Source: Nigrospora sphaerica (Eukaryota > Ascomycota > Sordariomycetes > Amphisphaeriales > Apiosporaceae). From it: 64,000 nucleotides of DNA. This document shows, in pieces, positions 11,644 through 23,200 of the stretch. The notes under the pieces were generated by a model. It was not told where the DNA came from, made no database searches, and saw nothing but the letters and a program-made list of their open reading frames with translations. The DNA lies in NCBI GenBank assembly GCA_018287875.1, contig JAGVVL010000015.1, forward strand, positions 1,054,001 to 1,118,000, given 5' to 3'. The position numbers were made by a program, and so were the translations under genes. Every line of letters starts with the position of its first letter. Position 1 is the first letter of the stretch.

Positions 11644-14280
11644 ATGAATGCGGTCGAAGCCGGCATCGAGTACCTCTCGGTAGGTGCCAACCGGCACACG
11701 GCCGTGGCTGACTGGAGCGATGACGGCGTGGTCGCCTTTGGCGCCGACTCCAATATCGCCGTCTGGCAGCCTCATGTACGTTCAACCCGCCGGAATCCGA
11801 GACATAGGCGCTTGCTAAACTGTAGGGACAGGATGTGCGGGTGAAGGGGGTTTCACGCCTCTTGGCGGGCCATTCCGACGTTGTGAAAGCCGTCAAGTTC
11901 CTGCCCAAGACGGAGCCGGGTGGCGGGCACGATATCACCTACCTGGCCAGTGGCGGCGATGACAAGCATCTGCGGATCTGGAAGCTTGAGGGCCTTGGCA
12001 GGTCGGCCTCCTGTGTACAGGTCATCCAGGCACACGACGCAGCCATCAACTGCATCGCCACCGCGGCTCGCAGTGACCGCAGTGCGAGTTCCCCGGGGCG
12101 GGCGGTATTTGCTACGGGAGGCGCGGACGCTTGCATCAAGTTGTGGGTTTTCGAGAGCGGCGAGGTGCGGCTGCTGCAGACCATCAAGACGCGGCCCAAG
12201 TTCTTCCCTCTTTGCTTGGCCCTGGGCGAGCTGGGCGAGGACGGGCGCGATGGCCTGGTGCTGGCGGCGGCTGGCACCAAGGACTTCATCCAGGTTTTCG
12301 TTTCTAAATCCGTTTCCGAGCCTCACTTTGAGCTCCAGGCAAAACTCTCGGGTCACGAGGGCTGGATCCGTTCGCTTGATTTCACCTTGGAGAACAGCAC
12401 AGACCTGATGCTCGCGTCAGCCAGCCAAGACAAGTACATCCGCCTTTGGCGCTTTCACCAGGGCCGGGAACTGCCAACGGCCGCTGTCGCGGATGGCAAC
12501 GATCCTACTATGGGACTGTCCCTACCAGGGACGCCCTCGAACAAGGCGCATCGGTTCAAGGCAGCCGACGATAAGGACTTCTCCATCACGTTTGAGGCTC
12601 TTTTGCTAGGCCATGACGACTGGATCTACAGCGCCAAGTGGTTCTCGGACCCTGCCACTGGCAAACTTCAGCTCCTGTCGGCGTCGGCAGACAACACCCT
12701 GGCCATGTGGGAGGCTGACGCGGCATCCGGCATTTGGACGACGACGGTGCGGCTGGGTGAAATTAGCCGAGAGAAGGGCGCGACGACGGCCACCGGAAGT
12801 ACCGGTGGGTTCTGGACGGGGCTCTGGTCACCGGACGGCTGTTCAGTGGTATGTCTTGGCCGGACAGGCAGCTGGAGGAGATGGGACTATAGCAAGGACC
12901 AAGACCGGTGGATGCCCAGCATTGGCATCAGCGGGCACACCAGGTCGGTGACTGGCATTGCCTGGTCCAACAACGGCGAATACCTGCTGTCTACCAGCGC
13001 GGACCAGACAACAAGGCTCCATGCCGCATGGCTCAAAAAGGAGGGCGGGGGCAGCAAGACGTGGCACGAGTGGTCCCGGCCTCAAATTCACGGCTACGAT
13101 CTCCAATGTATCGACTCTATCGGACCAGCCCAGTTCGTCTCTGGGGCGGACGAGAAGCTGATGCGTGTCTTCAACGAGCCCAAGGCCGTCGCCAAACTCC
13201 TTAACCGCCACTGCGGCATCGGGGCCACGCAGGAGATTGACGCACTTCCCGACGCGGCCAACATGCCCGTCCTGGGCTTGTCCAACAAGGCCATCGATGC
13301 CGTGGACGACGATCAAGAGATCGTGGCCACCAACCCGGAGACGGACCGCGAGGCGCTCGATCCTGGCTCGACGGTCCGCAAGTCGGCGCTCGATATCGAC
13401 CACCCGCCGCTCGAAGACAGCCTCTCGCGCCATACGCTGTGGCCCGAGGCCGAGAAGCTGTACGGACACGGCTACGAGCTCTCGTGTCTGGCCGCGAGCC
13501 ACGACGGACGGCTGATTGCCAGCGCGTGTAAGGCCAGCTCGCTCAACCACGCCGTGATCCGACTCTTCGAAACGGAGCGGTGGACCGAAGTCCGGCCGCC
13601 ACTGGCCGCCCACACGCTGACGGCGACGCGGCTGCGATTCTCGCCCGACGACCGCCATCTCCTGAGCGTGGGCCGCGACAGGCAGTGGGCCGTCTTTGCA
13701 AGGGACGCCGAGGACCCCCTGCAGTACAAGACGCTGCAGGCCAACCCCAAGGGCCACTCGCGCATGATTCTGGATGCCGCCTGGGCCCCTATGACGGACT
13801 CGCTGGTCTTCGCGACGGCCGGCCGCGATAAGGCGATCAAATTGTGGCGGCAAGTGCCGGCGGCCGACGCGACCGCGCCCGTCATTTCCTGCGTCACCAG
13901 CATAGCGGCAACACAGCCCGTGACGGCCGTGGACTTCCTCCCCCGCGTAACGGACCAAGGCACGCTGCTGCTGGCCGCCGGCACCGAGGATGGCAAAGTG
14001 TTCATCCACACGATTGACCCCAACGAGTTGACCGTGCTCTCGAGTTTCCCGCTACCGGCAGAGTAAGTCGCCCCCCTTTCCCCCTTTTTCTTCATCCCCC
14101 CAGCGTGCTTTATGGCCTGCTGTTACTGACCCTGTAACCTCTCCCAGACTTTGCCTTGCCAAGGCTGTTCTACAGCTATCGTGGAGACCCAACACGTCGG
14201 AAACGGTCCTGGCCATCGCTGGAGAAGATGCCTCATTAAGGATATATTCGTACTCGGCCGCTGCAGCCGCTGCTTCGTAG
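11644..14280 (+). CDS. elp2: Elongator complex subunit 2 (WD40 protein)
   Basis: Scaffold subunit of the Elongator complex, which modifies wobble uridines in tRNA (cm5U pathway). Three exons: 11644-11775, 11826-14062 and 14148-14280 (introns 50 and 85 nt); product 833 aa, the usual Elp2 length. The start MNAVEAGIEYLSVGANRHTA followed by VADWSDDGVVAFGADSNIAV is the characteristic Elp2 beginning. Two consecutive beta-propellers are visible as repeats with GH and WD-like ends: LLAGHSDVVKAVKFLP, LSGHEGWIRSLDF, LLGHDDWIYSAKWFS, ISGHTRSVTGIAWS, and, after a linker around residues 480-540, LYGHGYELSCLAASHDGRLI and PKGHSRMILDAAWAP. The last exon restores the closing strand and ends IAGEDASLRIYSYS. 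Convergent with the serine palmitoyltransferase small subunit gene. Confidence 0.93.
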
Positions 14281-14711
14281 TCCATGAGCGTCGTAACATG
14301 TAATTATACCCAATGAAGCTACTGCCGACGACACCTGCTCCCTCCCACCGTCCGATTTGCTGGATGGCGGTTCTCATATTAGTGACGTTTTGCATGGCGG
14401 CTCCCCAAACCAGTACAATGTCTGTACTGTCCGAACGCCGGCCCTCTGAAAAAATAGCACAACCCCAGAAACGCCACGTCAGGACCGCCACTGCTGCCAC
14501 CGCTCCGGCCAAGGCAGCAGCAGAGCAATCGACTCGTTTCCAAGTTCTACTGGTTGCCACAAAGAGCCGCTGTTCCCGGCAAGGAATACGTATACTCCCC
14601 TGCCGCATCATTCTGTCGCTCGTAAGGGCCCGTAACGCACAATGCCCTGCGTTGTTCATGACCGTCTTTTCGGCAGCCCCCATGGCGGCTTCGCCGACGC
14701 GCCGTCCCATC
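14281..14711. other. Convergent 3' intergenic
   Basis: Between the stop codons of ELP2 (+) and the SPT small subunit (-). An ATG-initiated 134-aa plus-strand frame (14313-14717) overlaps the end of the SPT gene. It starts with a hydrophobic segment but shows no other support and is left uncalled. Confidence 0.5.
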
Positions 14712-15196
14712 TTATAGTTCCCGGACCAGAGTCTCAGCGGCGGCGGCGGCGTTGGCGGTCGAAGTGGTGGCCGGCGGGAGAGCGTCGGCGGTCATCTGCA
14801 GGGCGCCCTTAGCCAGGCCGCTCAGGACGCGCTCGACGCCGCTGTTCTCCTCGCCGTGTACGTAGAACCAGGCGCGGTTGTAGAGGAAGATGATGTGCTG
14901 GGGCAGGTACACGACCGTGGCGATGAAGGTCAGGCCGAAGAGAAGGAAGACAATGGACCCTGGATTTCTTAGCGTGAGTCTCGTGTTATCTCTCGAACGT
15001 CCCGCACCCGATGGGGTCGGGGATGATGTGGTGGATTGGGGGAGGGAAGGGTCGAGGTTGGGTATCGCCAGAACGAGAGGGGGGCCATACAGAAGACGTC
15101 TTTCTCGATGGGTGTAAACATGTAGACGCCAAAGGTGACCTCGAGCTGGTACTGCTTCCGCTTAAACCAGCGACCGGCGGCTTGTAGGCTTCCCAT
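14712..15196 (-). CDS. Small subunit of serine palmitoyltransferase
   Basis: Small ER membrane activator of serine palmitoyltransferase, the first enzyme of sphingolipid synthesis. Two exons, 15091-15196 and 14712-14959, with a 131-nt intron; the acceptor at 14960 was chosen because the alternative one a few bases upstream gives an immediate stop. Product 117 aa. The ssSPT signature is clear: WFKRKQYQLEVTFGVYMFTP, a central membrane span (SIVFLLFGLTFIATVVYLP), then HIIFLYNRAWFYVHGEE. Known family: SPT_ssu-like proteins, functional counterparts of yeast Tsc3. After the conserved core there is an Ala/Thr-rich tail of about 40 residues. Neighbours give no pathway context. I left the symbol blank because fungal names vary. 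Confidence 0.85.
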
Positions 15197-16684
15197 GGTG
15201 AATTGGCGTTGCTTTGTTCCCTCCGTCTCTTCTTTCTTTCTTGCACGCCACTCGGTACACAGCAAACAAGGCTGGACAATGTGGTGGTCGCGGGCGGCGG
15301 CGTGGAACACCGTGTGTTTGCTAATCCGGATCGACCGTAAGGTATGCGAAGAAGAACTCGGGATCGGGAATACCGAGTTGCAAAGGGCTGGCGGGCGGGC
15401 AGGACACGCGACAGCGAGGAGCAATCAGTCCTGCGACGGGCAAAACGTCGGGTCGAATTGAGGCGAGGCGCTGCAAATGGCGCAAAGGGAAAGAGCGAGC
15501 GTGTGGGTGGGATCAGGAAACTATCTCCGGTCGCCCACGCCTGGGTTATAGATGGAATAGTCTACTTTCCCCTATCCTTTGCAAATGCTATCCCGGCCTT
15601 GCGCAACCATCCATGTACCATCCAATGGCGAGAGGACCCTTGCGGCCATCAAATGGCCCCAGAGAGAGAGGGTCCGCCTGTGGTGCCTTGGTCTGTGTGT
15701 CGGCCGACGTCTTTCGCACTCTTCCGAGACTCAATTTCGTGCCTTGATTAAGTAGGTATGTAGGTACCTAGGTAAGTATGTAGGCAAGGATATTGAAGGA
15801 TTGCGAGGCACGATTGACTTCATATAGTATGTCCGCATACGCGTGCCGTCCGCCTACGCGGGTGCCCAGATGACGCCACGACAAAGCCAACATAGCAGTC
15901 GTCGGCTTGTTGCCGCGTCAGTCGGCCTAAGCTCCCAAGACGCCGGCGGCGTACCATGCACACACATGCCCACAGTCCCGGTCCGGCTTCTCCGGCGCTC
16001 GGGCTTGTGATTGATCCTCAAGAAATAATCAACTTACTCAAGCTATCACCCCGAGAGTCCCGCAGGGCCCTCAAATCCTGCTCGGTATCATCCCAGATGC
16101 GCTAAGTTCTCAAAGTGAATAAGTGCCGCCGCGATGAGGGGGGTCCCACGAGGAGAACATCCCAATACATACAAACTCTTCCTCATGACCTTACAGCTAA
16201 TCTTTTTACAGAGATTTGATGGTATCAAGCCTGTCAGATATCGGTTGCTAGACGGGCCTATCCATGAGGCCAGCTGCACCCCAGGGCGCTCCGGAAAACG
16301 CGTGCTCCGTATACTCGCCGGCGCCCTCGGCTGCTGCCATAGAAACCATACCCCAAGGGTCATAAAGGGCTACGAACCAGAAATCCACCACGTCTCGTCG
16401 GCACGCCAATCGGCCAGATTTACGAATGCCCGCGAACCGACGTAGAGCCGCAGTGGTGTTGTCTGTCTGGCAGTGATCAATCAATACTAATCCGGAGGCA
16501 TATATAATATAGCCTACTAACTAAGCGGGTTTGCAATGGGCAACTAAAGCTTTCGTGTCTACCTCTTTCCTCGCCTGTCATTGTTATTATACCTATAAGG
16601 GTGTATGTGACTGGTTAATTGCGGGCAGACTGACACTCCTTGCAACCTCCCCCTTTTCTGGCTCGCGTCAAGGCCCGATTCACC
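15197..16684. other. Gene-poor interval with TAGG-type microsatellite
   Basis: 1.5 kb between divergently transcribed genes (SPT small subunit and WSC peroxidase). It contains a degenerate TAGGTATG/TAGGTACC tract around 15752-15787. From 16480 to 16640 it is A/T-rich, a likely core promoter region for the peroxidase. No coding support. Confidence 0.5.
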
Positions 16685-19018
16685 ATGAGGGCCACCTACT
16701 CGTTCCTGAGCCTGCTCCTGTCCTTGGCCGTTCTTGGCCGAGCTGATCCCACATGGCCTTCCGCCACTGATGAGCTCGAGGAGCTTATGTACCAGGTTTC
16801 GGGCTTCCGGTCCCGCGGGTTCGGAGCCAAGGTCATACCGTGCTCAAGCAACGCGGCAGGCCCGGGGCGGCAGAGCGCCGCGCAATGGCTGCGCGTGGCA
16901 TTTCATGACGTCGTTTCAGGAAACGTCATCTCCAACACCGGGGGGCTGGACGGCTCGTTGCAGTACGAAACCAACTTTCCCGAGAACACCGGGCCTGGAT
17001 TCAACGAGAGTCTGAAGATATACTCAGGCTTCTACAACGACCGAGTCGGGGTGGCCGACCTGATTGCCCTAGGGGTATACTACTCGGTGAGAGCCTGTGG
17101 AGGACCCGCGATTCCTTTGCGCGGCGGGAGGGTTGACGCGACCATCGCCGGCCCCGTGGGTTTCGTACCGCAGCCTCAGGACGGCTTCCGCACCTTCGCC
17201 AATCGATTTTCCAGGCTGGGCTACAATACCTCTGAAATGGCGCAGCTGGTGGCCTGTAGCCACTCCCTTGGCGGCGTCCACTCGTCCGAAAACCCCAACC
17301 TCGTACCGCCAAACGCAGTCAATGGCGTGGCCTTCTTCGACACGACACCTAGTACGTTTGACAACAGGATCATCACCGTATACCTTGCCGGAAACACCAC
17401 CAACCCTCTTGTGACGGGGCCGTCGGTTGCGCTCCAGCAGAATTCGGACATGGTCGTGTTTTCCGGGGACAATAACAAAGCTGTCCAGAAATTACAGGAT
17501 CCAGCCGCTTTCCGGTCCGTTTGCCGCTCCCTTTTGCAGAGAATGATCGAAGTTGTTCCGTCCTCGTCCAATCTATCAGCCCCCATCCTCCCCTACTCCC
17601 TCAAGCCTGTGTCGTTGCAGCTCACCCTGGCAGCGGGCGGCTCGTCGCTGGCCTTGAAAGGCTGGATCCGTGTCCGCACCAGTATTTTGCCCAAAGCGAT
17701 CAGTAGCCTCGACGTCAGCTACAAGGACCGCGGGGGCGGAAATGCTTGCGGCCCGAATGGCTGTGCTCGTACCTTGACAGCCCGCGCTGCCTCGTTTGGC
17801 TTTGATGACAGCTTTGCCTGGTTCCCACTGGATATTGACATACCGAGCGAATCCGGCATCTCTTCGTTTACCTGTACCCTCAGGTTCGCCGACGGAACGA
17901 CGCAGCACTTTGACAATAATGGCGCCCGTTTCCCGGTTCAGGACGCCATCTTTTTTCAAAACCCGCAGAGCTGTCTTTCAGAGAACAGCAAGCTTACAGT
18001 TGCAGCAGTTGTCCGGAACGAGCGTAGCTCAAACCCAGTCACATTGATCGTTTACCAGAAGACCCCGGGAGCGGGACCTGTGGCCATATTGTCTTCGAAT
18101 ACTACTACGATGTCGAAAGGAGGCAATGCCGGCCCCTACACCTTCTACACCGCCGACTACGCGATCCCCGGGGGGCTTGCCCAAAGCGCCAGGATCGATG
18201 TCATCAGTAACGGTGCATCGGGTACTGTGGGAGATTACTTCAAGGACGCCGGCGTTTTGAAGTCGACCTGCTCGCCATTTTCCGTGACCCCCGCACCGTC
18301 CAGCACACCAGCTGTGGCCCCTTCCAGCAGGCCCAAGCCAAGTCAAAGCGAGCGGCCGTCTCCTGCAGGGACAGCATCAGCAAGATATTCTCATGTCTCT
18401 TCTTATAAATTTATTGGCTGCTTCACCGAAGGGAACCGCGGCGTTCGGGCTTAGGGTAGCCGAAGCCTCGCCGACGACTTTATAACTTTGGAGACGTGCG
18501 CCGCGTACTGCAGCGCATACCCTTACTTCGGCACCGAGTACGGCCGCAAGTGCTACTGCGGCGACACGCTCGACGGGGCCAGCAACGCCACGGCCCTGTC
18601 GGCGTGTGATATGAAGTGCTTGGGCAACACGAGCCAGGAATGTGGCGCCAGCAACCGGCTCAGCCTGTACTACTCCAACACCAGCCATGGCCCCTCGCAC
18701 CCCCCGCGCGTGGGCGAATACGCGTGGCACGGCTGCCGTACCGAGGCCGGCGGCAGTCGTGCTCTGGACGCCGCGCGGATTTCGAGCTCCAGCATGACGT
18801 TGAACCATTGTGCCCAGTTCTGTCACGGCTTTGCGTACTTTGGGGCCGAGTACGGTCGGGAGTGCTACTGCGGCAACTCGTTCGCTGCGGGGTCCACGCC
18901 CGTCTCGTCCACCAACTGTTCTATGCTGTGTGTTGGGAACGACAAGCAGCTGTGTGGTGCTAGCGATCGTCTAAGTGTCTATGCTTGGGAACCTGTTGCC
19001 CCTTTGGGAGCTTATTAG
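16685..19018 (+). CDS. Secreted haem peroxidase with two WSC domains, interrupted by an in-frame TAG
   Basis: Extracellular class II-like haem peroxidase fused to two carbohydrate-binding WSC domains; probably acts on or at a cell wall. The ATG at 16685 gives a clean signal peptide (MRATYSFLSLLLSLAVLGRA). Peroxidase domain about 30-290: distal site RVAFHD (Arg70, His74) and proximal ligand VACSHSLGG (His193). Then a beta-rich region (about 300-535), a Ser/Pro linker, WSC1 (from about 575) and WSC2 (about 675-770). Odd: the frame is open from 16685 to 19018 except for TAG at 18452-18454 (codon 590), inside WSC1. By comparison with WSC2 (GSRALDAA) the stop falls at the conserved Leu of the RAL motif. 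The downstream part keeps all cysteines and is in the same frame. A 51-nt GT...AG interval (18441-18491; GTTCGG to GAG) could bypass the stop, but it would remove the conserved WSC1 core. Options: recent pseudogene, strain allele, readthrough or sequence error. Confidence 0.8.
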
Positions 19019-20218
19019 GCCTATAAGTACCTCACCTAATGTACTCACTCACGTCTCCATCGGACTTCATGCTGCGCCCCTCCGGGTCGCTACATGCTCG
19101 TGCAAGTATATATAGCGTGAAGTAACTGTACAAGCGGTGTGCAATAGACGTGGAAAACCAAGAATCCGTTCGCTCTGATGAGTCCTGGCCTGGGGGACTG
19201 AAATCACTCAGCCAAACAGCCACCAGGAACGATTCCCCGTGATGGAGCAGATACGCTGAGCCAGCGCCAGGAAGTGATTGCATTTATATGGACACGTCAG
19301 TCCAACCATAAACCCGGTGAAGTCGAGGTTTGATCCCGTGGTTAGGCGTAGCGTCATATGATCCGGCACGAGCACTGAATATGGAAACCTACTACTCCAT
19401 CCCATCCTGTCGGGCATACTTGGGAGTCACTTCTTGGAACTGCACATGCTCAAACCCTAGGAAAAATAAGTAAGATAAATACTTACTTAGCCTACATACT
19501 TAACTGGGGACCATCCCCAGCAACAACGGTAGCGATCTATCCGGGGCTTCCAAGGATAGAAGCAGAGTTGGAGGGTATCGTCGCCGATCCGTGCCAGGGC
19601 TGCCAGCTAGGATGGTGGCGCAAAAGTACATGGTCATGCATGCAGGTATGTTGTGCGGTTGAGGAGCGACCTGCTGGCATCACGGCTCTTTGCACCTAAG
19701 TGGTAGCAGTAAGATGTACCTAAGGAGATGTAGGTTACTGACCTACATAGGTACAGGTTCCAGCTTTCAACGCTACATCCTCATGTACTTGGGACCTCAG
19801 CGGGGTTGGCGTGCCCAGGTGGTATTGGGGTTGAGAGATTGTAGAGATTTAGCGCAAGGCTGCAGGCGCCCGGCGCCCTTAGGCGATGCTGACCCTGCTG
19901 GAGTCTGTTCCCCATTTCCGTGCAAACAAAATCACCGAAATCCCCTCGGCTCCTTCATCTCGATCTTGGTGCACAGTACGGCGTTGTGCTGTTCGTGTTC
20001 CATGTCCTACGGAATCTTAGCGGCCCTGTCCCGCTTCCTACGGAGCAAAAGTCGGGTCAGCCCAGCCCTGACGCGCTGTCGACTGATTTGTTACTCCGTA
20101 GGGTTGCGACTGCATTGCTACTCCTGCCTGGCTCTGCGATCGTTAGTCCATACCAGCATGCGACTGCCTCAGCCCGCCGCTGCAAGACCTCCAGGACGAT
20201 CCTAAGGAAGGCGACAGC
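19019..20218. other. Intergenic
   Basis: 1.2 kb between the peroxidase and the SUMO protease. The left half has an A/T-rich hairpin (see separate entry) and TAGGTAC-type words near 19720-19756. The right half is the presumed promoter and leader of the protease. No coding support. Confidence 0.5.
19467..19489. repeat. Short perfect inverted repeat
   Basis: TAAGTAAG (19467-19474), a 7-nt AT spacer, then CTTACTTA (19482-19489). Eight-base arms are perfectly complementary. It could be a cruciform or 3' UTR hairpin; chance is also possible in AT-rich DNA. Confidence 0.5.
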
Positions 20219-23200
20219 ATGGCTTTCACCGGCTTCATGAAGAAGTTTTCCCGCTGGGGTCCTCAACCCATAAACACGCTCGACAGTGACGTGCCCGCTG
20301 CCTCGCCTGCCGTTTCCATTCCCATCCCCATCCACACCCTTTCTGTCGGTCCTTCCGAGGACCCCCCGAGCCACCCCCCGGCGAAACGACAGAAGAGAGC
20401 CACGGCCAAGGACACAACAGCAACAGCCGACCCGGTGCCCGAATACACGAATGCCAGCTTCCAGCCATTCGGGCCGCCGAGTAGCGCTGCTGAACATCGC
20501 AGGAATTCCCATGGGAGTCTGGCTTCCGCCAGACCCGACAGGGCCCCCAGCATGCGCTCGTCTAACCACACAACAAGTTGCGCTGGCAACGTGCAAGAGT
20601 TCCGCGTCATCGATGACCTGACGCGCGGTAGCAACCGAAACAAACGACCCAGGCCTTACAGAAAGAGGTCCGGGACATCCACGCAGCCACGGCCTGCCAA
20701 CATTGTCGACCTCACCTCTTCCAAGGAAGATGCCGACGAACTCTCACCACCTGACCCAGCCAAGGCCCAACATCCAGAGATTTCTGGCGACGCCCTGGGG
20801 CGACGATTTGCCAACCGGAAAGAACAGGCAGCGACCGCTTCCGCACCTGCCGGTAGCACCAAACGGAAGGGCTCGCCGGATTCCAACCCTCAGCCGAAGC
20901 GCCAGAGAAAGTTTGCCAGCCCTCCGGGCTACGACGAGAAGCAAGGAAGCCCTGATCCCTTGGGTATCGACGAAAAACAATGCAAACCGACCGAACCACA
21001 CAAACCGCGCGCTTCTGTCTCGTCGCCGAACGAACCGACTAGGGGGCACATACAACCCACCTCTTTCGGAACTTCAGCCAAAATTCTACCGAAAAAGGCC
21101 AACGGCACAGCGACGGAAAAATCCAACCGTGAAGCCCATCAAATCGTAGGCGCCGGGCTGCGTGTCAAACGCAGTGTTTCGGGCTCATACTGGTTCCAAG
21201 AAGGGATGGAGTCTTCAGCGACAAAATGTTTCCTCAGTATTGACGGTCCTCATACTATATTGCACGCCTTGGACGACCACGGCAACTTGCTTGACCGTCT
21301 CCGGTATTTTACTGTCAATGTTCAACGTGTCAACAAGGTCCTACTTTCTCTACAAAGGGAGCATCCAATAGCATTCATTTCCCAGAACATGGACACTAAG
21401 AGCAACTCGGGACCCAAACTTTACCTGGAGTTTGCCGGCATGGAAGAGCTGGAGAATTTCAAGAAGTGGTTGAATGTTGTGGGGGTCCGTCAGATCGAGG
21501 ACGAAGACGGCGTCCAGCTCTGCAGAAAAATGGAAAAGGCCATGTTGGAGGCGACGAACCGTCGGAACAAGACGCGGGGTGGGAGCCGAGGCATAGCTGA
21601 CACGAATGGCCGTCTGCCGGACGATCTGCAGCTCATCGAGAACAAAATGCAGACTGATCAAACTGCAGTCCCCAATGGTAACCCCCAGCCTGAGGGCTCT
21701 GCAGTCAAGATCCCAAAGATGAAGGACTCCATGAAGAGTCAGTCCCAGCTCCGGCAACAAGGCGAGCCTGTCGAATCTCGGCCTTCGTTGGGGACCAAGC
21801 ATCCCAGCCCGGCAGCATCAAGTTCCGGGAATCGTACTGGCTCCGTGGACCTCTCGGTAGCTCCAGACTTGGAATCGGCACGACCAACACGGTCCAGGGC
21901 GAACAGGAGAAGCCCCACGGATAGCCCTCACCCCCATGGGTGGACAGATGAGCACCCGGAATGGGTCAATGACTGGCGCAACTCCATCGTGTTCCCACCA
22001 CAAGGAAAGAACCGGGCGACTGTCGACAAGGCTGACATTTATCGCCTTGACGAAGGCGAGTTTCTCAACGACAACCTTATAATCTTCTACTTTCGCTATT
22101 TGCAGCAACGCCTGGAGATGGACTCACCGGACCTCGCCAAGCGAATCTATTTCCACAACACCTTCTTCTTTGAAAAATTGAAGCCTGACAGGACCGGTGC
22201 CGATATTCGATTCGATAGTGTTAAGAATTGGACCTCCCGGGTCGATCTCTTCACCAAGGACTTCATTATTGTCCCAATCAACGAGAATTCACATTGGTAT
22301 GTTGCTATCATATGCAATGCTCCGAAGCTCGTCCCGGCAGAGCCGGCCCCCCAGTCGGCCGAGAGCAAGGTATCTGCAATGGCAGCAGACTCGATGCCCG
22401 CGGATTCCAAGGAAGATCATGGGGTCTCGCCTCTGGGGTCGGATGGTCAGGTGACTAATGATCTGCGACGTATGTCGCTCGATGAGACTGTCGAGAAGAC
22501 GGCCCCTGAGATAGGTGATCCATCTAACGGCAGGACCCAGGAAAGCGTTAGTCTGGTCAAGGCTTCCGACGACCTGGATTCAGTTGGTGAAGCACAGACT
22601 ACATCAGCAGCAGCTGGACGAAAGAAGGCGCCCAAGAAGCTTCTAACTGGCGGACGGAAAAACGATCCCAACCAGCCGAAAATCATTACGCTCGACTCGC
22701 TTGGCGCTCCGCACTCCCGGGCTTGCCAGTTTCTTAAGAAGTACCTGGTCGCCGAACTGGCCGACAAAAAGGGAATCCACATCGAAATACCCCGAGCATT
22801 GGGCATGACTGCAAAGAGCATACCGGAGCAGTCCAATTTCTGCGATTGTGGCTTATATGTCCTAGGATATATTGCTCGTTTTCTTGATAACCCGGATCGG
22901 TTTGTCAACGGGCTGATCGCGCACGAGAGAATGGACTGGGATTTCAATCCATCGGCTCTACGCGCGGAGATTCGAAATTTGTTGTTCCACCTTCAGAAAG
23001 AGCAGCAGAAAATCGAAGACGCTCAGAAGCAAGCCAAGGCGGCGCGCACAAAGATGGGCCGGAGCAGTAGGCCGGAATCCAGCCACAGCTGCGATGGAAG
23101 TCGATCACCAGCGCAGCAGATCCTTCCCGCAGCCCTTAAAGAAGCCGCAGTGGTCGGCAGTCCATCAGTGCAGCCGGAGAATATGGAATCAGAGGTCCGG

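Noticed and set aside
12843..14009. 388-aa minus-strand frame inside ELP2
   Set aside because: Exact antisense of the WD40 exon; a shadow of high-GC codon use.
14313..14717. 134-aa plus-strand frame with a hydrophobic N-terminus
   Set aside because: Lies in the convergent 3' region and overlaps the end of the SPT small subunit gene; a signal-peptide-like start alone is not enough.
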